DNA from: CAYOVG01 sp964407285
GTDB taxonomy: Bacteria > Desulfobacterota > Syntrophobacteria > Syntrophobacterales > Syntrophobacteraceae
Assembly: GCA_964407285.1 (NCBI GenBank)
Contig: CAYOVG010000186.1
Coordinates: 1 to 13,411 of the forward strand
Direction: 5' to 3'
Length of the DNA stretch: 13,411 bases
Positions within the stretch are counted from its first letter, which is position 1. Each line of letters opens with the position of its first letter. Shown here in pieces: positions 6,424 to 13,411 of this stretch. The notes beneath the pieces were generated by a model. The model was given only the letters and a program-made list of their open reading frames with translations, was not told the DNA's origin and searched no databases. The translations under genes and the position numbers were made by a program.

Positions 6424-6700
6424 AAGGCTGATCCTATCCTCTGATGATTACTACACGGGCCATTCCTGATGAAACAGACATTCGACGGCCAGGTCCACGC
6501 ATTTCACGTATGCCGGCGTTGAACCGGACCAGACGATATGAACGCCCGGTCCCATATGAGTTCAAAACCATTTTACTGCATTCGCAAAGTGCACTAAAAT
6601 GGTTTCCGCACTCAAAATAGAAAACAGCTTTTGCGCACCCTAATACTGTAAGACAGCAGGGCCGGCCTTACTCGGAACATCTACTGGGAGGAGGATAGTC
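6424..6700. other. Divergent intergenic region
   Basis: This 277-bp stretch separates two divergently transcribed lipoprotein genes, so it must hold promoters for both. It is AT-richer than its surroundings and contains a striking 41-bp inverted repeat. TAATAC at 6641-6646 could be a -10 element for the plus-strand gene, but no good -35 is found. An open frame of 34 codons on the minus strand (6451-6555) has no ribosome binding site and is not called. Confidence 0.5.
6565..6605. repeat. 41-bp inverted repeat in the divergent promoter region
   Basis: AAACCATTTTA and TAAAATGGTTT form a perfect 11-bp inverted repeat. After one C-C mismatch the inner TGCA/TGCA extends it to 15 paired bases around a 9-nt centre (TTCGCAAAG). 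It lies between two genes reading away from it, so it is not needed as a terminator. An operator or a small mobile-element remnant is possible. Confidence 0.7.
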
Positions 6701-7174
6701 ATGGTAAAGGAGTTGTTGAAGAAAATAGCTTTTGCCTGGATGCTCCTGACCCTGTGCAGTTGTGGAGGCAGAGCGGCCGTGAGAGGTCCCGAGCCGACTC
6801 CCGAAGCGAGAGCCGTGGTGAGCACGGCGCGTTCCCAGTTGGGGAAACCCTACAGGTACGGCGGCGCCTCACCCGAAACCGGCTTCGACTGTTCGGGGCT
6901 TACGGGTTGGGTATACGCCCAGCACCGCGTTGCCCTGCCCAGGCAAACGCAGGACCAGTTCAATACCGGACGCAAGGTCGAAAAGGAAGAATTGAGGCCC
7001 GGAGACCTCGTCTTTTTCGAAACATACAGCAAGGGGGTGTCACATGTGGGAATATATATCGGGAAGGAGACTTTTATCCATGCATCCCACTCCGGGGGGA
7101 GTGTCCGCGCGGAGCATCTCTCCCTCAGGTACTGGGAAAGATGCTACCTCGGAGCCCGCAGATACCTTCCGTGA
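6701..7174 (+). CDS. NlpC/P60 family lipoprotein (cell-wall peptidase)
   Basis: A 157-residue NlpC/P60 cysteine peptidase, of the type that cleaves peptide cross-bridges of peptidoglycan (typically the gamma-D-Glu to diamino acid bond). The signal peptide ends in a lipobox-like LCSC with Cys21, so the enzyme is probably anchored in the outer membrane facing the periplasm. The catalytic domain spans about 37-157. The Cys nucleophile is in FDCSGL (Cys64), the His in SHVGIYIG (His115) and the third polar residue in HASHSG (His127). GDLVFF (101-106) is also typical of the family. The length matches Spr/NlpC-like single-domain enzymes. ATG 6701 has GGAGG six bases upstream. It appears to be a single-gene unit, divergent from the lipoprotein gene and facing the kinase gene. 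Confidence 0.93.
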   Translation: MVKELLKKIAFAWMLLTLCSCGGRAAVRGPEPTPEARAVVSTARSQLGKPYRYGGASPETGFDCSGLTGWVYAQHRVALPRQTQDQFNTGRKVEKEELRPGDLVFFETYSKGVSHVGIYIGKETFIHASHSGGSVRAEHLSLRYWERCYLGARRYLP

Positions 7175-7564
7175 CCACCCCGTCCGCCTTCTTTCATACG
7201 GATTTCCATCGGGCTCATTCATGAGGGATACCTCTCCCAACATGTCTTCGCGCCCTTTCACTTATTCCCAACCACAGGTGATTCGATTTTATCTCAACAT
7301 CGGAAAACGGTTCCGCTCTCACGGCATCGTCTTCAGCAAAGGAAGCCGATACAAACCAACGGCCGGAGGCCGGTTGAAAGACATCGAGAGTCCGGACGGG
7401 ACAAGGTAAAAAACTCACCTTCGACAATCTCGCCGGTCATGTTTTCCGGCAAACGAAGAATGTCCTCGTACCCGGCTTTCCTTTTGGCCGGATCCAACAT
7501 CAGTAAACCACCATCCAAGCGATGACCATCGTTTCGGCTGAACGGAACCTCCGCAACGCCCGCA
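7175..7564. other. Gene-poor stretch between convergent genes
   Basis: The peptidase gene ends at its left edge and the kinase gene at its right edge, facing each other. It contains a gene remnant (7333-7500) and a modest GC hairpin near 7361-7380 without a T-run. No convincing terminator, RNA gene or complete CDS was found, which suggests decayed sequence. Confidence 0.5.
7333..7500 (-). pseudogene. N-terminal remnant of a Uma2-family (DUF820) gene
   Basis: The first ~36 residues (MLDPAKRKAGYEDILRLPEN, then a GEIVEGE motif and SRPDSR) match the usual start of Uma2-family proteins, PD-(D/E)XK nuclease-like proteins of unknown role with the N-terminal pattern KxTYEDLLxLPE...EILDGEL...SPRP. 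After that the frame reads into unrelated sequence and stops after 55 codons, against roughly 180-200 in intact members. The catalytic core is absent. Other frames further along (7215-7427) show nothing I recognise as the rest. It reads in the same direction as the kinase gene just upstream. The start has only a weak GGTGG box. It is likely a decayed relic of a mobile or expanded family. Confidence 0.5.
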
Positions 7565-8953
7565 TCATTTTCCCATCTCGGGTTCTTTTTGTATCGGCAG
7601 GATGAAGTAGAAGAGGTTTCCGCATTTCTGGGGCTCGCAACCCACTCGTCCGCCGTGGATCTCTATCACCGTGCGCACGAAGTACAGGCCGTGGCCGGTC
7701 CCCCGCTCTTCGCCCGCGCTGGCCGCCCGGTAGCCCTCCTCGAAAACCTTTTCGGCTTCGTCTTCCGTCAGCGCCCTCCCGGTAGAAAAGATATCGAACC
7801 GGATTCCGTCGATACCGTCGCCGAAGAAATCCTTCAGGATCCTCCTGTTGAAGGATATGAGCTTGATCTTGTTTTCCAGGCGGTCTTCCACCTCCTGGGC
7901 ATACTTGACCGCATTGGAGAAGAAGTTGTCGAAAACCTGCGAAATAAGCCCCTTGTCCACAAAAAGGATCAGGTGTTCGTCGGGAATGTCCTTCAACTGG
8001 TTATCGATGTTAGTGCCCCGCTTGTGGAACATCGGGATGTACCTGTCCAGCAGGGGATTGATGATCTCCGAGCGGAAGTTGCAGGCCTGCTTCTTCAGAA
8101 CGTACGTACCCTTTACGAAATGCTCGCGCCGCAGAAGGGTTTCGAGGAAGAGGCTCGTGTGCTCGTAGTGCCTGGAGAGTGCGTGGCGTTCCTCTTCGAG
8201 GTTTTCGCTGATGTCCGCAAGCGCTCCGTGAAGCTCGATCAGTTCACGGATCAGCGAATTGTCGGCTTTGTCGTCGTTCTGACGTGCGATTGTGAAGTCC
8301 CACAACCGATCCTTAACATCGTTGTATGCATTGAGTATCTTCTTCAGCCGGATAAGGAAAAGCTTATAGTACAGGTTGGGGGATATGACGTTGTGCTGTA
8401 TGTCCGCCACCAGGTGGTTGATGAACTTAATGTGCTCGATGTTCTGCTGGATGAGCATCTTCTGGTGCAGGTTGTAGCCTATGCGGTTGGTGAACTTCTC
8501 GAGAAAGAAGCGGTTCTTCGCGTCGATCTTCTCCTTGGGATAGATCTCGAACATTCCAAGGATGCGGCTCTTTTCCTGAAAAGGCATCCATTGCCTCAGA
8601 GCCAGATTGCCGAGAATGGGGAACACGCAACTCTCTTCCGTCTCGTACGACACCTCATCGAGGCGAATGGAAAAACGGAACCGCTCCTCCTTCGTCACCA
8701 GGCATTGCCGGCTCGTGCACACCTTCTCCAACTTCGCGCTCTTCGGATCGATCACGTAGAGCCGGCTTTCGAGTCCGAAGAACTCCTTGGGTACGGCGAC
8801 GCAGATATGGTAAAGGTTTTCGAGGGTCGTGTATTCCTGAGCAAGATCGAAAAAAGTGGCGAAAGCTTCTTCCTGCAGGCGCTCGAAGTTATAGCGCCTG
8901 TAGCTTTCCATCTTTTCCTTAACACGCTGGTAGATATTGGGACTCGAATCCAT
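7565..8953 (-). CDS. Sensor histidine kinase-like protein with GAF-like N-terminus
   Basis: A 462-residue protein with a C-terminal HATPase domain. The N box is DNFFSNAVKYA (about 342-352) and the glycine-rich G2 motif is GTGHGLYFVRTVIEIHGG (about 418-435). The segment IQHNVISPN near residue 187 has the HxxxxP spacing of an H box, with His187 as candidate phosphoacceptor. The region about 30-165 (NLYHICVAVPKEFFGLESRLYVID...) resembles a GAF sensor domain. No membrane helix is seen, so it is probably cytoplasmic. The usual DxGxG of the ATP site reads FSTGRAL, so the adenine-contacting Asp is replaced. No response regulator gene is adjacent. Frame extension to 9031 overlaps the gpsA terminator, so I chose ATG at 8951-8953; GTG two codons upstream is an alternative. 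A CCGGGA/TCCCGG hairpin (8978-8994) lies in its leader. Confidence 0.8.
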   Translation of the reverse strand: MDSSPNIYQRVKEKMESYRRYNFERLQEEAFATFFDLAQEYTTLENLYHICVAVPKEFFGLESRLYVIDPKSAKLEKVCTSRQCLVTKEERFRFSIRLDEVSYETEESCVFPILGNLALRQWMPFQEKSRILGMFEIYPKEKIDAKNRFFLEKFTNRIGYNLHQKMLIQQNIEHIKFINHLVADIQHNVISPNLYYKLFLIRLKKILNAYNDVKDRLWDFTIARQNDDKADNSLIRELIELHGALADISENLEEERHALSRHYEHTSLFLETLLRREHFVKGTYVLKKQACNFRSEIINPLLDRYIPMFHKRGTNIDNQLKDIPDEHLILFVDKGLISQVFDNFFSNAVKYAQEVEDRLENKIKLISFNRRILKDFFGDGIDGIRFDIFSTGRALTEDEAEKVFEEGYRAASAGEERGTGHGLYFVRTVIEIHGGRVGCEPQKCGNLFYFILPIQKEPEMGK

Positions 8954-9015
8954 AGCCACCGCATTTCCGGAAACTATCCGGGAGCGATTCCCGGCCGTAA
9001 CTCCCGTGCAGACGC

Positions 9016-9052
9016 AAAAGCGAAAAATCACCGGAGAATGCGGATTCTCCGG
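9016..9052 (-). terminator. Intrinsic terminator after gpsA
   Basis: On the minus strand CCGGAGAAT pairs perfectly with ATTCTCCGG (9 bp, CCGC loop), followed by TGATTTTTCGCTTTTG. It lies about 70 bp after the gpsA stop and marks the end of the gyrase-gpsA transcript. Confidence 0.85.
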
Positions 9053-9121
9053 GATGCCGCCATATCGACCCGCATGGCGTCACGGCCACCAGGAAGACCC
9101 CCTGTAGACGGTTTCCTAGAT

Positions 9122-10173
9122 TCAGGCGCCAGAAGATAATTTTTCCCTGCCGACGTGTTCGAGTTCTAATTCGTGTTTGGGATCACGCTCCATCAGTTCC
9201 CGAAACACCAGAGCGGGATCTTTTTCTTCATAAAGGATTTTATATATCTGTTCACAAATGGGCATCTCCACGTTCAACTTCTTCGCGAGAAAGAACGCCG
9301 ACCTCGCCGTATTCACCCCTTCGGCCACCATTCGCATTTCCCCGAGGATCTCTTTGAGCTTCTTTCCCTGCCCGAGCTGATACCCCACGGTGCGGTTGCG
9401 GCTGAGGTCCCCCGTGCAGGTAAGAACAAGGTCCCCGATGCCCGAGAGGCCCGAAAACGTAAGCGGATGCGCTCCCATTTTCACCCCCAGGCGGGAGATT
9501 TCCGTCAACCCGCGGGTAATGAGGGCGGCGCGGGTGTTGCTGCCGAAACCGAGGCCGTCGCTGATGCCGGCCGCTACGGCGATCACGTTTTTGAGTGCGC
9601 CCGCCAGTTCCACTCCCGTTTTGTCCAGGCTCGTGTACACTCGGAAATAGCTGGTATGGAACACGCGCTGAACTTCGCGGGCCGTGTCCATGTCGTCGGC
9701 GGCCACCGTGATGGCGGTCGGCACTCTCCTGACCACCTCCTTGGCGAATGACGGACCGGCCAGACACACGATGCGCACGCCCAATTGCTCCGGAATGACC
9801 TCGCGCAATACCTCCGACATGATCATCAGCGTTTCGTTCTCGATCCCCTTGGTCGCGCTCACGATGACGGCGCCGGGTTTGAGATGCGGAACCATCTGGA
9901 GCGCCACGCGGCGATAGACATGGGAGGGCACCACCATGACCAGCAAGTCGTGTTCACTCACGACCCGCGCCAGGTCGTTGTTCGGGAACAAATTTTCACT
10001 CAGCCCGGCCCCCGGCAGGTAGAACGTATTCTCATGAGTCTCTTGCATTATGCGGCAAAGGTCTTCCTCGAAGACCCAAAGATCCACCTGGCACCCCTTG
10101 CCCGCCAACAGGTCGGCCAGCGTTGTTCCCCAACTTCCCGCCCCTATGACTCCAACACGACCGGATTCATTCA

Positions 10174-10174
<1 letters not shown>
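9122..10174 (-). CDS. gpsA: Glycerol-3-phosphate dehydrogenase [NAD(P)+]
   Basis: A 350-residue cytoplasmic enzyme that reduces dihydroxyacetone phosphate to sn-glycerol 3-phosphate, the backbone of phospholipids. The N-terminal Rossmann motif GVIGAGSWGTTLA (residues 8-20) binds NAD(P)H. SATKGIE, LAGPSFAKEV and the ELAGALKNVIAVAAGISDGLGFGSNTRAALITRG region (written here in family order) carry the active-site lysines and substrate contacts. FSGLSGIGDLVLTC is the family signature in the C-terminal helical domain. Length is normal, and it aligns to the family throughout by eye. Its ATG overlaps the gyrA stop by one base (TGATG), so translation is probably coupled to gyrA. It is followed by an intrinsic terminator. 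Confidence 0.97.
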
Positions 10175-12720
<2,546 letters not shown>

Positions 12721-12905
12721 AAGGAAATCTTTCCATGCCGGCCGGGACCGGGCCCGCAGGGCGCGCCTGCCGGGTCACCGCCGCCCGCGCACACGTTGTT
12801 GAAAGGCAGAAGACGGAAAACGGAATGAAGACGGTCTCGCGCTCATTCCACTTCCTGACTCCTGTCTTCACTTTTCATCAGAATCGTACTCTAGGGGAAA
12901 TGGAT
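12721..12905. other. gyrB-gyrA spacer
   Basis: A 185-bp gap without a convincing gene. It holds two modest hairpins: GGAATGA/TCATTCC (12822-12849, 14-nt loop, followed on the minus strand by GTTTTCCGTCTTC, perhaps a weak terminator of gyrB) and a GC-rich CCCGCAGG/CCTGCCGGG (12753-12774). Confidence 0.4.
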
Positions 12906-13411
12906 CTAAATATCAAGTTCTCTGAAGTCCAGTGCGTTATGCTGGATAAAATCGCGGCGTGGCTCCACTTTGTCGCCCATGAGAGTGGTGAACAGCTCGT
13001 CGGCCTGGTATTGGTCTTCGATTCTTACCTGGTGCATGGTCCGGATGTCCGGGTCCATCGTGGTATGCCAGAGCTGGTCGGGGTTCATTTCACCGAGACC
13101 TTTGTACCGCTGGATGGTGATGCCCTTCCTCGCTTCCTCCATGAGAAGATGGAAGAGGCTCCGGGCGCTGTCCACATCGATTTCCCTCTGAGAGTTCTTT
13201 ATGCGGCGCGGCGGGTGGCGCAGCACTTCCAACTGGCGGTACAACTCCATGAGCTTCCTGAACTCGATGGACTTCAGGAAATTGTGCCTCAGGCGGAACC
13301 GCTCCTGACCGTTCTTCACTTTGGAAACTTCAAGGTCGAACTCCCGGATCTCGACCGCCCCCTCAACCACCGAGACCAGGTACCCTTCCTTCTCCATTTC
13401 GTCTCTCACGG
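12906..13411 (-). CDS. gyrB: DNA gyrase subunit B, C-terminal part
   Basis: This is the last ~168 codons of gyrase subunit B, the ATPase subunit that pairs with GyrA; the 5' end lies beyond the window. The TOPRIM-distal C-terminal signature is clear: ITIQRYKGLGEMNPDQLW, TTMDPDIRTMHQVRIED, ADELFTTLMGDKVEPRRDFI and the terminal ALDFRELDI before TAG. The segment upstream of these motifs (VSKVKNGQERFRLRHNFLKS onward) is the usual variable spacer. The following gyrA gene confirms gyrase rather than ParE. Confidence 0.97.
   Translation of the reverse strand, partial: VRDEMEKEGYLVSVVEGAVEIREFDLEVSKVKNGQERFRLRHNFLKSIEFRKLMELYRQLEVLRHPPRRIKNSQREIDVDSARSLFHLLMEEARKGITIQRYKGLGEMNPDQLWHTTMDPDIRTMHQVRIEDQYQADELFTTLMGDKVEPRRDFIQHNALDFRELDI

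Noticed and set aside
6451..6555. 34-codon minus-strand frame in the divergent region
   Set aside because: No ribosome binding site, no recognisable motif, and it is short enough to arise by chance.

Overview
The window reads as chromosomal DNA of an anaerobic, GC-rich bacterium, most likely a sulfate-reducing or syntrophic Desulfobacterota (Syntrophobacter-like). The basis is a heterodisulfide-reductase-type (Hdr) electron-transfer operon with selenocysteine-containing subunits, next to an ordinary bacterial gyrB-gyrA-gpsA block. The organism call is inference; there is no rRNA gene or other taxonomic marker beyond the gyrases.

Positions 1-5560, minus strand: an Hdr/Mvh operon, read right to left as hdrA (double-module HdrA), mvhD, a fused HdrC-HdrB (HdrD-like) protein, and a second hdrA cut by the window edge. 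Three of the four genes carry an in-frame TGA exactly where the family normally has a conserved cysteine (4899-4901, 1779-1781, 69-71). Each TGA is followed 15-21 nt downstream by a strong hairpin with a GG-containing apical loop, as expected of a bacterial SECIS element. I read all three as selenocysteine (Sec, U) codons. Conventional gene calling would break each of these genes at the TGA. The operon is preceded by a consensus sigma-70 promoter about 430 nt upstream of the first start codon, with a possible second promoter and a small dyad in the leader. The set probably forms a flavin-based electron-bifurcating or -confurcating Hdr complex; its hydrogenase or formate dehydrogenase partner is not in the window.

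Positions 5644-7564: a lipoprotein of unknown function (minus) and an NlpC/P60 lipoprotein hydrolase (plus), divergent around a 277-bp region with a 41-bp inverted repeat. A 390-bp stretch follows that holds only the N-terminal remnant of a Uma2-like gene.

Positions 7565-9052: an orphan histidine kinase-like protein (minus) with no response regulator beside it, then an intrinsic terminator closing the gpsA transcript.

Positions 9122-13411, minus strand: gpsA, gyrA and the 3' end of gyrB. The gyrA stop and gpsA start overlap (TGATG), so these two are probably translationally coupled. At least six genes here end normally in TGA (mvhD, gpsA, gyrA, kinase, both lipoproteins), so TGA recoding in the Hdr operon has to depend on local context.
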